A DNA stretch of 64,000 bases from Flavobacteriales bacterium 34_180_T64 (GTDB lineage Bacteria > Bacteroidota > Bacteroidia > Flavobacteriales > Flavobacteriaceae): the NCBI GenBank assembly GCA_002162765.1, contig MAAR01000013.1, positions 1 to 64,000 of the forward strand, written 5' to 3'. Positions 26,501 to 35,367 of this stretch are shown here, one piece after another. The translations under genes were made by a program, and so were the position numbers. A model generated the notes under the pieces. It was given only the letters and a program-made list of their open reading frames with translations, did not search any database and was not told the origin of the DNA. The stretch's first letter is position 1; each line of letters begins with the position of its first letter.

Positions 26501-27461
26501 TGTTTTTGATAAAGAAATAGAGCGACAAACACTCGGTAATAATGGAATCTCAGAGAATGGTCAAATTATTAGGATGGACTTTAAGACTTTGGGTGAGGTT
26601 ATTTTTAAAGGACAGGCAAGTGTGGAAAATGGGGTGTTCGAATTTGATTTCGTAGTGCCTAGAGATATTGGAGTCCCAGTTGGAACAGGGCGTGTAAGTT
26701 TTTATGCGAAAGCCGAAGCGTCTTTACAAGATCAAACTGGATCAAGTTTCGATATCGAAGTTGGCGGTATTAATGAAGACGCAGAGGAAGACAATATTGG
26801 TCCTGTTATTAATCTTTTTATGAATGATGAAAACTTCGTTTCTGGCGGAATCACTAATGAAGAACCTACATTTTTAGCAAAATTGCAAGATGAAAATGGT
26901 ATAAACACCGCGAGTGGTATCGGTCATGATATTGTTGCTCTTATTGATGGAGATGAAACAAATCCGTTTGTTTTAAATGATTATTATCAAGCGAATGTTG
27001 ATGATTATCAGAATGGAGAACTATCCTATCCTTTTAGAGATTTAGAACCTGGACTGCATACGTTAACTTTAAAAGCTTGGGATGTTTATAATAATTCGTC
27101 AACCGCTGAGATTCAATTTGTTGTGCATGATAAAGATGAAAATTTGGTGATTACAAATGTTTTAAATTATCCTAATCCGTTTGTTAATTATACCGAATTT
27201 TGGTTTAATCACAATAGTTCTGATGTTTTGGACGTTTCTATTCAGATATTTACTGTTTCAGGTAAATTGGTAAGAACGCTTAATGGACAGACAACTGGAG
27301 GTAGTAAAGTCACCAGTTCATTGTCTAAAGATATTGTTTGGGACGGCAGAGACGATTTTGGTGATAAAATTGGTAAAGGGGTGTATATATACAAACTTAA
27401 AGTGAGATCCAATCAACTTAATAAACAGGTAGAAAAAATTCAAAAACTTGTAATACTATAA
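23592..27461 (+). CDS. porU: Type IX secretion system sortase PorU
   Basis: A cell-surface sortase that removes the C-terminal signal of T9SS cargo and attaches it to lipopolysaccharide. The 1289-residue product has a signal peptide (1-18). The gingipain-like C25 domain (about 540-930) carries the catalytic His in VVNYFGHGGED (H788) and Cys in FVTVTCEYTKFDDP (C822). Its own C-terminus (about 1190-1289) includes NVLNYPNPFVNYTEFWF and WDGRDDFGDKIGKGVYIYKL, the FlgD/CTD-like end retained by PorU. porV follows 66 bases later. Its likely local clients include the sorting-tail protein at 1644. Confidence 0.94.
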   Translation: MKKQLFILFVLISSFGFSQQKTFEIIWNGSEILETDVSKIEVPSFDRKHFNYSQESGLTYFAQWDLISPINEASVVLSNISYTPITKFELKDIDPNSLPKSARVLLSNSNARDKMYAVLEVTPIINDKGIIKKITSFTVNYNNQANRNIAPFSTDAVVNSVLSSGSWYRFYVENTGVFRLTRNFLNDLGVNTSSVDPRNIKIYGNGGAMLPLENSVDYPIDLTENAVRFIGEEDGIFNSNDYILFYAEGPYGYNEESNTNINAFTEKSYYYVNISNGNGKRIQSMLEPDSAPDLIIDTFQDYQFYEVDEFNLAKLGRRWFGDRFSIENVKEFEFEFPNLVVTEPVEFKIYTAAISDSATSMKVTVNGNVIDVNGSNTGDDFNFQIVDSPTLASGKSYNGDVTLSSSTVTVNLNYDNNGNPSSRAYLDYISFEATRTLSYEGDQLLFKNHEVTNTPGVVQYNLSNASLVNEIWDITDKYNVTGLFNSEQASNFSFKAASGSLKYYITVPSSGYYSPSRESNTSVTNQDIKGTIFRNSQGDFQDIDYLIISPNNFAAQAERLAQINRNQYNLNVKVITLDEIYTEFSSGNQDIGAIRNLVRYVYTNASTPDSRLKYLCLFGDGSFDYKNRIANNTNNVPTWHSVDSFSLTSSFVSDDFYGMMDDNEGDMTTNNKLDIAIGRILAETPQRAKEMVDKIDTYYQSDSYGSWRNNYVVISDDVDRVWEKILQETTDEIGNLVTENKPFINTIKIHSDSFQQEASASGERYPDVNKAIKDAIEVGALVVNYFGHGGEDGLARERIFDKVDSQTIRNICKFNCFVTVTCEYTKFDDPTRPTAGEYTYWNKEGGAISLITTTRQIFVSVGVSLNLILEEHLFAFGSNEYPSMGEALRLTKNDAIFSGNLQRRLVFFIGDPAMKLAFPRPDIRLTKINDVPIGAGTDTLEALDRTKLSGEVVDEFGNLLSNYNGILTATVFDKEIERQTLGNNGISENGQIIRMDFKTLGEVIFKGQASVENGVFEFDFVVPRDIGVPVGTGRVSFYAKAEASLQDQTGSSFDIEVGGINEDAEEDNIGPVINLFMNDENFVSGGITNEEPTFLAKLQDENGINTASGIGHDIVALIDGDETNPFVLNDYYQANVDDYQNGELSYPFRDLEPGLHTLTLKAWDVYNNSSTAEIQFVVHDKDENLVITNVLNYPNPFVNYTEFWFNHNSSDVLDVSIQIFTVSGKLVRTLNGQTTGGSKVTSSLSKDIVWDGRDDFGDKIGKGVYIYKLKVRSNQLNKQVEKIQKLVIL

Positions 27462-27527
27462 TAAAGATTTATATTTGCTTAATATACTAGCGGTGAAAAA
27501 CCTGCTAATTTGAAGACTTAATTACTT

Positions 27528-28769
27528 ATGAAAAAACACATATTAGCCCTAATAACATTATCATTATTTAATGTATCTAATGCTCAAGACACTGTAATAT
27601 TAGAAGATCCATTTGATTCTAGAGTAATAACTACAGGAGTACCATTCTTATTGATTGCTTCAGATGCTCGTGCTGCAGGTATGGGAGATTTGGGCGTAGC
27701 AACATCAGCTGATGCATATTCTCAACAATGGAATCCATCTAAGTACGCATTTTCTCTTGCTAAATCAGGAATTGGAATAAGTTATACGCCTTACTTAAGT
27801 AAACTTGTGAACGATATATTTTTAGGTAATGTAACGTACTTTAATAGACTTAACGAAGGAAGTGCTTTTGCTGTGAGTTTTAAATATTTTAGCTTAGGTG
27901 AAATAGAATTAGTTCAAGATGAATTTTCTGAAGCTTTACTTGCAAAACCTAACGAACTTACTTTAGACGTATCCTATTCACTTCGATTAGCAGAGCAGTT
28001 TTCTATGGGCGTAGCCTTACGTTATTTGCGTTCTGACCTTAAAATTGATGTGATCGACCCTGATGCAAAAGCGGCAGGATCAATTGGTGTTGATATCTCT
28101 GGATACTATCAAAGTGAAGAAGAAGCTTATAACAGTTATAATGGACGTTGGAGAGCTGGATTTGCAGTTCAAAATTTAGGTCCGAAAATTAAGTATGATG
28201 AAGGCGGTAGAGAGAATTTTTTACCTACCACTTTAAGATTAGGTGGAGGATTCGATTTCATATTTGACGAGTATAATACGCTTTCCTTAACAGCAGAAAC
28301 AACTAAGCTTTTAGTGCCAACACCTCCAATATTTGGGAAGGAGTACGAGTATACTGATGTAAATGGTAATGGTTCTTATGATGAGGATGAAGATGAATTG
28401 GGCGCTGTTGTTGATGATAGAGTTATTGTAGCTGGCAAAGATAATGACGTAGGGTTTGGTAAAGGGATATTTCAATCTTTTACTGATGCTCCTGGAGGAT
28501 TTAGCGAAGAATTAAAAGAATTCACCTATTCATTAGGTGCAGAGTATAGATATCAAGACTCTTTTTCTTTTAGAGCTGGGTATTTTAATGAAGCTGAAGA
28601 AAAAGGGGCAAGAAAGTTTTTTGCATTAGGAGCAGGATTTAAATATACAACCATTAATATAGATATGTCGTATTTGTTTTCAGCATCAAAAGTGCAAAGT
28701 CCATTAGAAAACACCTTGCGTTTTTCGTTGACATTTAATTTTGCTGATGGCGAGTATGATGAATATTAG
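27528..28769 (+). CDS. porV: Type IX secretion outer-membrane protein PorV (LptO)
   Basis: An outer-membrane beta-barrel of the FadL type that shuttles folded cargo from the T9SS translocon to PorU. The 413-residue product has a signal peptide (1-19), followed by FLLIASDARAAGMGDLGVATSADAYSQQWNPSKYAF, split here as ARAAGMGDLGVATS and QQWNPSKYAF, the PorV N-terminal plug signature. Alternating strands and a final aromatic strand (LRFSLTFNFADGEYDEY) complete the barrel. An acidic loop (NGNGSYDEDEDELG) is extracellular by prediction. It shares the porU promoter. Confidence 0.94.
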   Translation: MKKHILALITLSLFNVSNAQDTVILEDPFDSRVITTGVPFLLIASDARAAGMGDLGVATSADAYSQQWNPSKYAFSLAKSGIGISYTPYLSKLVNDIFLGNVTYFNRLNEGSAFAVSFKYFSLGEIELVQDEFSEALLAKPNELTLDVSYSLRLAEQFSMGVALRYLRSDLKIDVIDPDAKAAGSIGVDISGYYQSEEEAYNSYNGRWRAGFAVQNLGPKIKYDEGGRENFLPTTLRLGGGFDFIFDEYNTLSLTAETTKLLVPTPPIFGKEYEYTDVNGNGSYDEDEDELGAVVDDRVIVAGKDNDVGFGKGIFQSFTDAPGGFSEELKEFTYSLGAEYRYQDSFSFRAGYFNEAEEKGARKFFALGAGFKYTTINIDMSYLFSASKVQSPLENTLRFSLTFNFADGEYDEY

Positions 28770-28789
28770 AAATTATTAAATTATAATTT

Positions 28790-28826
28790 AAAGGCTATTG
28801 TTTTGTTTAAAAACAGTAGCTTTTTT
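28790..28826 (+). terminator. Terminator after porV
   Basis: AAAGGCTATTGTTTT and AAAACAGTAGCTTTTTT form a stem with minor mismatches and a T-run, 21 bases past porV. Confidence 0.75.
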
Positions 28827-28859
28827 GTCTAAACTAATCACGTTAATAGTGTTATACAT

Positions 28860-29342
28860 ATGAAGAAAATTAAAATAGAATCTACACTATATGTTTATGA
28901 CACCCTTGAAGAGCTGCCAGAAAACATACAAAACTTAATGAAACATGCGATTGAAGCTCGTGAAAAGGCATATGCACCGTATTCGAAATTTCATGTTGGC
29001 GCAGCTTTACTTCTAGATAACGAAGAAATTATTTCTGGTAGCAATCAAGAAAATGCATCTTACCCATCGGGATTATGTGCAGAACGAACTGCTATTTTTT
29101 ATGCAGGTGCTAAATACCCTAAAGCTAAAATAGTAAGTATGGCTATCACTGCAGCATCTCAAAATCAAAAAACGACCACTCCAATTCCACCATGTGGAGC
29201 CTGTAGACAATCTATTGCTGAATATGAAGTAAAACAGGAAGTGCCTATTGAAATTTATTTTATGGGCCAATCTGGTAAAATTGCTAAGTCTGATTCTTTA
29301 GCAAATCTACTGCCATTAGTCTTCGATAAAGCGTCTCTTTAA
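28860..29342 (+). CDS. cdd: Cytidine deaminase
   Basis: Hydrolytic deamination of cytidine and deoxycytidine to uridine, for pyrimidine salvage in the cytoplasm. The 160-residue product carries the zinc/proton-shuttle motif CAERTAIF (Cys-Ala-Glu) and PPCGACRQSIAEY, the pair of the tetrameric cytidine deaminase family. AYAPYSKFHVGAALL is the usual substrate-binding start. Length is slightly above the usual 130-140 because of an N-terminal extension. It stands between porV and the pdh genes. Confidence 0.95.
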   Translation: MKKIKIESTLYVYDTLEELPENIQNLMKHAIEAREKAYAPYSKFHVGAALLLDNEEIISGSNQENASYPSGLCAERTAIFYAGAKYPKAKIVSMAITAASQNQKTTTPIPPCGACRQSIAEYEVKQEVPIEIYFMGQSGKIAKSDSLANLLPLVFDKASL

Positions 29343-29395
29343 GGCTATAATTTTAGTCAAACTAGGAATCTTATTGCTTTTAGTCAATTTCCGCT

Positions 29396-29425
29396 TTTGC
29401 AATACCAATCAAAGTGTTACTTTTG
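29396..29425 (+). promoter_or_regulatory. Promoter of the pyruvate dehydrogenase genes
   Basis: TTTG at 29396-29399 and TACTTTTG at 29418-29425 are 18 bases apart. They end 31 bases before ATG 29457. Confidence 0.7.
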
Positions 29426-29456
29426 TAAATCGCTTAACTAAAATTTAAATTTGTCG

Positions 29457-30455
29457 ATGCAAAAAATCACAAAGGAAACATACCTTAAATGGTATGAAGA
29501 TATGTTGTTCTGGAGAAAGTTTGAAGACAAGCTAGCTGCGGTATATATCCAACAAAAAGTTAGAGGATTTCTACACTTATATAATGGTCAAGAGGCAGTG
29601 TTAGCAGGAGCATTACATGCTATGGATTTGACTAAAGATAAAATGATTACCGCGTATAGAAACCATGTGCAGCCTATAGGAATGGGTGTAGACCCAAAAC
29701 GTGTTATGGCAGAGCTGTATGGTAAAGCAACAGGGACGTCTCAAGGTCTTGGTGGTTCTATGCATATCTTTTCTAAGGAACATCGATTTTATGGAGGGCA
29801 CGGGATTGTTGGTGGACAAATTCCTTTGGGAGCAGGTATCGCCTTCGGTGATAAATATCACGAAAGTGATGCTGTAACAATTTGCTGTTTTGGTGATGGA
29901 GCTGCAAGACAAGGGTCTTTGCATGAGACATTCAATTTAGCAATGCTTTGGAAGTTACCAGTGATATTTGTTTGTGAAAATAATGGTTATGCCATGGGTA
30001 CATCTGTTGAACGTACGGCAAATCATACAGAAATTTGGAAACTTGGATTAGGTTATGAAATGCCTTGTGGTCCAGTTGATGGAATGAACCCTATTAAAGT
30101 AGCCGAAGCTTTTGATGAAGCTATCCAACGTGCGCGTCGCGGTGATGGGCCAACTTTTTTAGAGTTAAAAACCTATCGTTATAGAGGGCACTCTATGAGT
30201 GATGCACAACATTATAGAACGAAAGCCGAAGTTGAAGAATACAAAAAAATAGATCCAATTGCTCAGGTAAAAGATATTATACTTGAAAAAGAATATGCTT
30301 CAGAAGCAGACATAAAAGAGATCGATAAGCGTGTTAAAGCTTTAGTAAGTGAATGTGAAAAATTTGCCGAGGAATCACCTTATCCAGAAAAGAGCGTGAT
30401 GTATGATGCAGTTTATGAACAAGACGATTATCCATTTATTCAGCATAAACTATAA
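29457..30455 (+). CDS. pdhA: Pyruvate dehydrogenase E1 component, alpha subunit
   Basis: Thiamine-diphosphate-dependent decarboxylation of pyruvate, feeding acetyl groups to the E2 lipoyl arms. The product is 332 residues from ATG 29457; a TTG two codons earlier is less likely. The TPP/Mg motif runs from CCFGDGAARQGSLHETFNLA to CENNGYAMGTS. GHGIVGGQIPLGAGIA and the phosphorylation-loop-like YRYRGHSMSDAQHYR are also seen. pdhC begins 3 bases after its stop. The E1 beta subunit is not in this window, so it must be encoded elsewhere. Confidence 0.95.
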   Translation: MQKITKETYLKWYEDMLFWRKFEDKLAAVYIQQKVRGFLHLYNGQEAVLAGALHAMDLTKDKMITAYRNHVQPIGMGVDPKRVMAELYGKATGTSQGLGGSMHIFSKEHRFYGGHGIVGGQIPLGAGIAFGDKYHESDAVTICCFGDGAARQGSLHETFNLAMLWKLPVIFVCENNGYAMGTSVERTANHTEIWKLGLGYEMPCGPVDGMNPIKVAEAFDEAIQRARRGDGPTFLELKTYRYRGHSMSDAQHYRTKAEVEEYKKIDPIAQVKDIILEKEYASEADIKEIDKRVKALVSECEKFAEESPYPEKSVMYDAVYEQDDYPFIQHKL

Positions 30456-30458
30456 GTT

Positions 30459-32072
30459 ATGGCAGAAATAATTAACATGCCGCGTTTGAGCGACACTATG
30501 GAAGAGGGTACTGTTGCCTCATGGCTCAAAAAAGTGGGCGATAAAATCGAAGAAGGCGATATTTTGGCTGAAATTGAAACTGATAAAGCCACGATGGAGT
30601 TTGAATCTTTCAATGAAGGCGTATTGCTCCATATTGGTGTTCAAGAAGGAGAAACAACTAAAGTAGATGAACTTTTGGCTATAATTGGCGAAGAAGGTGA
30701 AGATATCTCTGAACTATTAAGTGCCACTAATGTCATTTCGACAGAGCAAAGTGACGAGAAATCTCAAGGAAAACCTCAAAAGGAATTATCTGAAGCTATT
30801 GCGATTCCGGAAGGTGTTACAGTAGTAACAATGCCTCGATTAAGTGATACTATGGAAGAAGGCACAGTTGCGACATGGCTTAAGACTGTCGGTGAAACTG
30901 TTGAAGAAGGTGATATCTTAGCTGAAATTGAAACAGATAAAGCCACTATGGAGTTTGAATCGTTCCAATCGGGAACCTTATTACACATAGGATTGAATGA
31001 AGGCGAATCTGCAAAAGTAGATGCACTCCTAGCAATCATCGGTCCCGAGGGAACTGATGTTTCTGCAATTGCAAAGAATTTCAAAGTCGAAGAAAATACA
31101 GGCTCAACTGAAGTTCCACAAGAGCGAAAAATGGATGCTCCTAAGGCAGAGACTAAAATTGAAGTGGTTCAAACAGCATCAACTAATGGAAGATTGTTTG
31201 TGTCGCCATTAGCAAAAAAAATGGCCGAAGAGAAAGGGATTAATCTTTCACAACTTCGAGGGTCTGGTGAAAATGGACGTATAGTAAAGCGTGACGTTGA
31301 GAATTTTAAACCAAGTAGTGTTCCGCAAACTAGCTCAATACAAAATGCGTCTATGACGCCTCCAGTTGCGAAGTTTGTCGCTTCTGGACAAGAAAATTTT
31401 GATGAAGTAAAACACTCTCAAATGCGTAAAGTTATTGCTAAACGTTTAGGAGAATCTAAGTTTACGGCACCTCATTATTATTTAAATGTAGAATTTGATA
31501 TGGAGAACGCAATTGCCTTTAGAGCGCAATTCAATTCAATTCCAGATACAAAAATATCATATAATGACATGATTGTTAAGGCTTGTGCTTTAGCATTACG
31601 TCAGCATCCTCAAGTAAATTCACAATGGTTCGATGATAGAATGCGATTGAATAATCATGTTCATATTGGTGTAGCTGTTGCTGTAGAAGATGGCTTAGTA
31701 GTGCCAGTTGTGAGATTTGCAAATGAACAAACATTACCACAGATTGGATCTGCAGTTAAAGATTTTGCTGGAAGAGCAAGAAACAAAAAATTGACACCTC
31801 AAGAAATGGAAGGCAGTACCTTTACGATTTCAAACCTTGGAATGTTTGGTATTGAAAGTTTCACTTCAATAATAAATCAGCCTAATTCGGCAATTTTATC
31901 TGTTGGAACAATTGTTGAAAAGCCAATTGTTAAAAATGGTCAAATTGTTGTTGGTCATACAATGAAATTAACCTTGGCCTGTGATCACAGAACGGTGGAT
32001 GGCGCTACTGGATCTCAATTTTTACAAACCTTACAAGGTTATATCGAGAATCCAGTTACCATGTTAGTGTAA
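30459..32072 (+). CDS. pdhC: Pyruvate dehydrogenase E2, dihydrolipoamide acetyltransferase
   Basis: Transfers acetyl groups from lipoyl arms to CoA and forms the core of the complex. The 537-residue product has two N-terminal lipoyl domains with lipoylated lysines in ETDKATMEFE (K43 and K161), an Ala/Thr-rich linker, a peripheral subunit-binding domain (about 246-285, VSPLAKKMAEEKGINLSQLRG), and the catalytic domain with DHRTVDG (His near 510). The two lipoyl domains are close repeats. It is co-transcribed with pdhA. Confidence 0.95.
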   Translation: MAEIINMPRLSDTMEEGTVASWLKKVGDKIEEGDILAEIETDKATMEFESFNEGVLLHIGVQEGETTKVDELLAIIGEEGEDISELLSATNVISTEQSDEKSQGKPQKELSEAIAIPEGVTVVTMPRLSDTMEEGTVATWLKTVGETVEEGDILAEIETDKATMEFESFQSGTLLHIGLNEGESAKVDALLAIIGPEGTDVSAIAKNFKVEENTGSTEVPQERKMDAPKAETKIEVVQTASTNGRLFVSPLAKKMAEEKGINLSQLRGSGENGRIVKRDVENFKPSSVPQTSSIQNASMTPPVAKFVASGQENFDEVKHSQMRKVIAKRLGESKFTAPHYYLNVEFDMENAIAFRAQFNSIPDTKISYNDMIVKACALALRQHPQVNSQWFDDRMRLNNHVHIGVAVAVEDGLVVPVVRFANEQTLPQIGSAVKDFAGRARNKKLTPQEMEGSTFTISNLGMFGIESFTSIINQPNSAILSVGTIVEKPIVKNGQIVVGHTMKLTLACDHRTVDGATGSQFLQTLQGYIENPVTMLV

Positions 32073-32095
32073 TTAAATCATTAAATAAAATAATT

Positions 32096-32124
32096 AAAGC
32101 CATTGCATTTGTAATGGCTTTTTT
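32096..32124 (+). terminator. Terminator after pdhC
   Basis: AAAGCCATT / AATGGCTTT with a T6 run. It overlaps the last codon of the convergent regulator gene. Confidence 0.85.
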
Positions 32125-32875
32125 AATGCTGTTGGGTATATTTTGAAGGTAAAATATGAAATTTTTCCTTGAAACATTTTGAGAAATAAGTAGCGCTATT
32201 AAAGCCAGACCATTGCGCTATATTGGAAATATTTCCTTTCTTATGATGCATCATTTGCATTGCTCTATTAAGTCTAAAGTCTCTTATAAAAGTAGACGGC
32301 GATTTCCCAGTTAGCGATTTAAGTCTTCTATAAATTTGCGAAGCACTTAATTCGATTGCTCTAGATAAGCTAACAACATTAAAATCAGTATTATTCCAGG
32401 TAGTTTCGATGTAATCCATTAAATGCTTCAAAAACTCAACTTCCGTTGTTTTAAGTGTTCGGATATGTTCATTATTTATAAAAATATTCCTGTTTTCTTT
32501 TTCATAATCTGCCTTGGTTTCAGATGTAATAACCAGCTGATTTTTAACGATTTCGCAAATAATTGTAGCTAGACGTTGCGCATTAAATTGGTTGCTATTG
32601 TGTGCAATTCCCATTTTTAGAGCTCTTATTGAAGTGTCAAATTTTGGCGTAATATATTTGAAATTCGATTGTACTTTTAGCGCACATAAAATAATGTTGG
32701 TTACACTTTCAAATGCCACGACATAAGTGTTGTCATTTCGGTTCAAAATTTTTCCATTGAACTTTTTTATAAGCTTTGAAATGCCATTGTGGAGCTTTTG
32801 CGTAAAGAGATTAAACTGATTAGCTTCCAATCTATGTAAATAATCACTTGTTTCTATGACGAGTATATAATTCAT
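32123..32875 (-). CDS. AraC-family regulator with degenerate nucleotide-cyclase-like N-terminus
   Basis: The 250-residue product ends in an AraC/XylS DNA-binding domain (about 145-250): NVVSLSRAIELSASQIYRRL, SLTGKSPSTFIRDFRLNRA, and NISNIAQWSGFNSATYFSKCF then F with LPSKY. The first 110 residues resemble a class III cyclase homology fold: ISKLIKKFNGKILNRNDNTY, VAFESVTNIILCALKVQ and IRALKMGIAHN. The metal-binding aspartates are not where expected, so catalysis is unlikely and ligand sensing is a guess. It is transcribed alone, convergent with pdhC. Its targets are unknown. Confidence 0.82.
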   Translation of the reverse strand: MNYILVIETSDYLHRLEANQFNLFTQKLHNGISKLIKKFNGKILNRNDNTYVVAFESVTNIILCALKVQSNFKYITPKFDTSIRALKMGIAHNSNQFNAQRLATIICEIVKNQLVITSETKADYEKENRNIFINNEHIRTLKTTEVEFLKHLMDYIETTWNNTDFNVVSLSRAIELSASQIYRRLKSLTGKSPSTFIRDFRLNRAMQMMHHKKGNISNIAQWSGFNSATYFSKCFKEKFHILPSKYTQQH

Positions 32876-33068
32876 TTTATTAGAATTATTTGAGAGGAAG
32901 GAATATATTTCATATTAAAAAATGATAATAATTACAAGTTAATGATTTTAAAGGGATTATACTAATGAGTATTGCAGTTGATAGTTTGTTGAAAGTGTCT
33001 GTTAAAATCACTTAAAAGAGGTCATGATGTTTAGTTTTTTTTATCTTTAAACCGTAAAAAAAAATCTA

Positions 33069-34091
33069 ATGAATAAGATATTTGTCCTTGCCATTTTGGT
33101 ACTTGTTTATAATTGTAAATCATCTGTAAATACTGAAGCCATATCAAAAACAATAACGAGTAATCAAATTGAAGAGATGGTTAAATTTTTGGCGTCTGAT
33201 GACATTCAAGGTCGAAGAGCAGGATCTGAAGGTATAGATAAAGCGGCAACTTATATTGAAAATCAGTTTAAATTTTTTGGTGTAAAACCGTATTTTGAGA
33301 CTTTCAGAGATAATTTTAAATTTGAAAACACGAAGTTTAATTCTAATGGAAAGGGGAGTGAATACGTTGATGCATTTAATGTTGTTGGGTTTATTGAAGG
33401 TTCTGATCCAGAATTAAAAAAGGAAATTATTGTTCTAGGTGCGCATTACGACCATATCGGGATTGGTGAGAGTATTAAAAAATATGGTGGAACACTCATG
33501 GAAAATGACTCCTTAGCGAACGGAGCGAATGATAACGCCTCTGGGACTAGTGCTGTATTAGCCATGGCCAATTATTTTGCAGTCAAAAAGAATAATAAAC
33601 GTAGCATAATGTTCGCCTTGTTTTCAGCTGAAGAATGGGGATTAAAGGGATCTCGTCATTTGGCTAAAAAATTGAAAGAATCGAATCTTGATGTTTATAC
33701 TATGATTAATTTTGAAATGATAGGTGTGCCTTTAAATGATAGAGATTATTTGGCGTTTGTATCTGGATATGATCGCTCTAACATGGCGGTTAAATTAAAT
33801 GAATATGCAGGCCATAAACTCGTTGGATTTTCAGAAGTATCTAAAAAATATCAGCTCTTCAAACGTTCAGATAATTATTCGTTTTATGAAGCCTTTGGAG
33901 CACCATGTCAGAGTATTTCGAGCTGTGATTTGTCTAATTTTGATTATTACCATCATGTGAGCGATGAATCTGAGTTAATGGATTATGAATTTATGTCTAA
34001 CTTGATAAATAGTATAATTCCTGCAATCGAAGAGATGAGCAATACTCTTGAAAAAGAAATAGTAATGAATCAAGCACAAAGCGATGGGTAA
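33069..34091 (+). CDS. M28-family zinc aminopeptidase, lipoprotein
   Basis: The 340-residue product has a lipoprotein signal peptide (MNKIFVLAILVLVYNC, Cys16), so it is membrane-anchored outside the cytoplasm. The M28 zinc ligands appear in order: LGAHYDHIG, NGANDNASGTSAV, FSAEEWGLKGS, INFEMIG, and the late YHHVSDESELMD. A peptidase-associated insertion is absent. It probably trims peptides for nutrition. The last 8 bases overlap the SDR gene downstream, so the two are co-translated. Confidence 0.92.
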   Translation: MNKIFVLAILVLVYNCKSSVNTEAISKTITSNQIEEMVKFLASDDIQGRRAGSEGIDKAATYIENQFKFFGVKPYFETFRDNFKFENTKFNSNGKGSEYVDAFNVVGFIEGSDPELKKEIIVLGAHYDHIGIGESIKKYGGTLMENDSLANGANDNASGTSAVLAMANYFAVKKNNKRSIMFALFSAEEWGLKGSRHLAKKLKESNLDVYTMINFEMIGVPLNDRDYLAFVSGYDRSNMAVKLNEYAGHKLVGFSEVSKKYQLFKRSDNYSFYEAFGAPCQSISSCDLSNFDYYHHVSDESELMDYEFMSNLINSIIPAIEEMSNTLEKEIVMNQAQSDG

Positions 34092-34767
34092 AAATGTAAT
34101 AATAACTGGAACAAGTAGAGGGATTGGTTTTGAATTGGTACACTTATTTGCCAATCAAGGTCATAATGTTTTAGCACTATCTAGAAATGCACAACCCGTA
34201 AATAATTTGCATTTTGACAATATCAACTCCTTTGCATTCGACCTCGGTGATGCTGAAGCTTATAAGAAAGTGGTTCAGTTTATAAATGAAGAATGGGGTC
34301 ATGTCGATGTTTTAATCAATAATGCTGGAACATTGCTCAATAAACCTTTTTCGGAAACAACAATAGATGATTTTGAGCAAGTTTATAAAACCAATGTTTT
34401 TGGTGTTGCCGAAATGACGCGTACTGTATTGCCTTTTATGAATGATGAAGGTCATGTGATTACTATTAGTTCGATGGGAGGTATCCAAGGGAGTGTGAAA
34501 TTCCCTGGTTTATCGGCCTATAGTTCTAGTAAAGGAGCTGTAATTACACTTACCGAGCTATTAGCAGAAGAGTATAAAGATGCTGGTCCTTGCTTCAATG
34601 TTTTGGCATTAGGAGCTGTTCAAACGGAAATGCTCAAAGAAGCTTTCCCCGATTATAAAGCACCAACTACTGCTATTGAAATGGCAAATTACATTTTTGA
34701 GTTTGCGCTTAGCGGACATAAATATTATAATGGTAAAGTATTACAGGTTTCAAATTCTACACCTTAA
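34084..34767 (+). CDS. Short-chain dehydrogenase/reductase
   Basis: An NAD(P)-dependent oxidoreductase of the classical SDR type, 227 residues. The Rossmann motif TGTSRGIGFELV (about 8-19), LINNAGTLLNKP (NNAG), the catalytic Ser in TISSMGGIQGS and the YxxxK pair in YSSSKGA are all present. The substrate cannot be named. It overlaps the M28 gene by 8 bases. Its own stop overlaps the SprT-like start as TAATG, so the three genes are coupled. Confidence 0.9.
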   Translation: MGKNVIITGTSRGIGFELVHLFANQGHNVLALSRNAQPVNNLHFDNINSFAFDLGDAEAYKKVVQFINEEWGHVDVLINNAGTLLNKPFSETTIDDFEQVYKTNVFGVAEMTRTVLPFMNDEGHVITISSMGGIQGSVKFPGLSAYSSSKGAVITLTELLAEEYKDAGPCFNVLALGAVQTEMLKEAFPDYKAPTTAIEMANYIFEFALSGHKYYNGKVLQVSNSTP

Positions 34768-35363
34768 TGCAGCATACCCTTCAACAGTATATTCCTCAGA
34801 GCGCTTTTGGTCCAATAATGGAACTTCTAAATCATGATGCACTTACGGTAAAAGTGAAGAGCGAACGTAAAACACGACATGGTGATTATAAACGTTTACC
34901 CAGCGGAAAGCACCAAATTACGATCAACGCAAATTTGAATACCTATAGATTTCTTATGACACTTATTCATGAAATAGCGCATTTTGAAGCGTATCAGAAT
35001 TATGGACGATTTATTAAGCCGCATGGTATAGAATGGAAAAAGACATTTCAACATTTGATGTTGCCTTTTTTGAATCCTAATATATTTCCTGAGCATTTGT
35101 TACCCCTTTTGGCAAGACATTTCAAAAACCCAAAAGCCTCAAGTGATACAGATTCAAATTTGGCGCTAGCACTCAAATTGTTTGATGTGCCTAATGATAA
35201 AACTTTTATTTTTGATGTGCCTTATGGAAACAATTTTAAATTGTACAATGGTAAAGTATTTAAAATGGGCAAAAAAAGAGTGAAACGATTTGAATGTATC
35301 GAAATTAAAACAGGAAAGTTGTATCTTTTTAACCCGAATGCAGAAGTTGAACAACTAAACTAA
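34767..35363 (+). CDS. SprT-like zinc metalloprotein
   Basis: The 198-residue product has the SprT-like zincin motif HEIAH (68-72) in TLIHEIAHFEAYQNYG, with a third likely ligand at His86 (KPHGIEWK). The C-terminal half (about 130-198) resembles the region that carries the zinc ribbon in SprT/Spartan relatives, but I see no cysteine pair. In eukaryotes this domain cuts DNA-protein crosslinks; the bacterial role is not established. It is translationally coupled to the SDR gene and 4 bases before the sugar nucleotidyltransferase. Confidence 0.88.
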   Translation: MQHTLQQYIPQSAFGPIMELLNHDALTVKVKSERKTRHGDYKRLPSGKHQITINANLNTYRFLMTLIHEIAHFEAYQNYGRFIKPHGIEWKKTFQHLMLPFLNPNIFPEHLLPLLARHFKNPKASSDTDSNLALALKLFDVPNDKTFIFDVPYGNNFKLYNGKVFKMGKKRVKRFECIEIKTGKLYLFNPNAEVEQLN

Positions 35364-35367
35364 TTTT

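Noticed and set aside
30459..31080. Duplicated segment at the start of pdhC considered as a recent tandem duplication
   Set aside because: Two lipoyl domains are normal in this protein family, and the copies differ at many silent sites.
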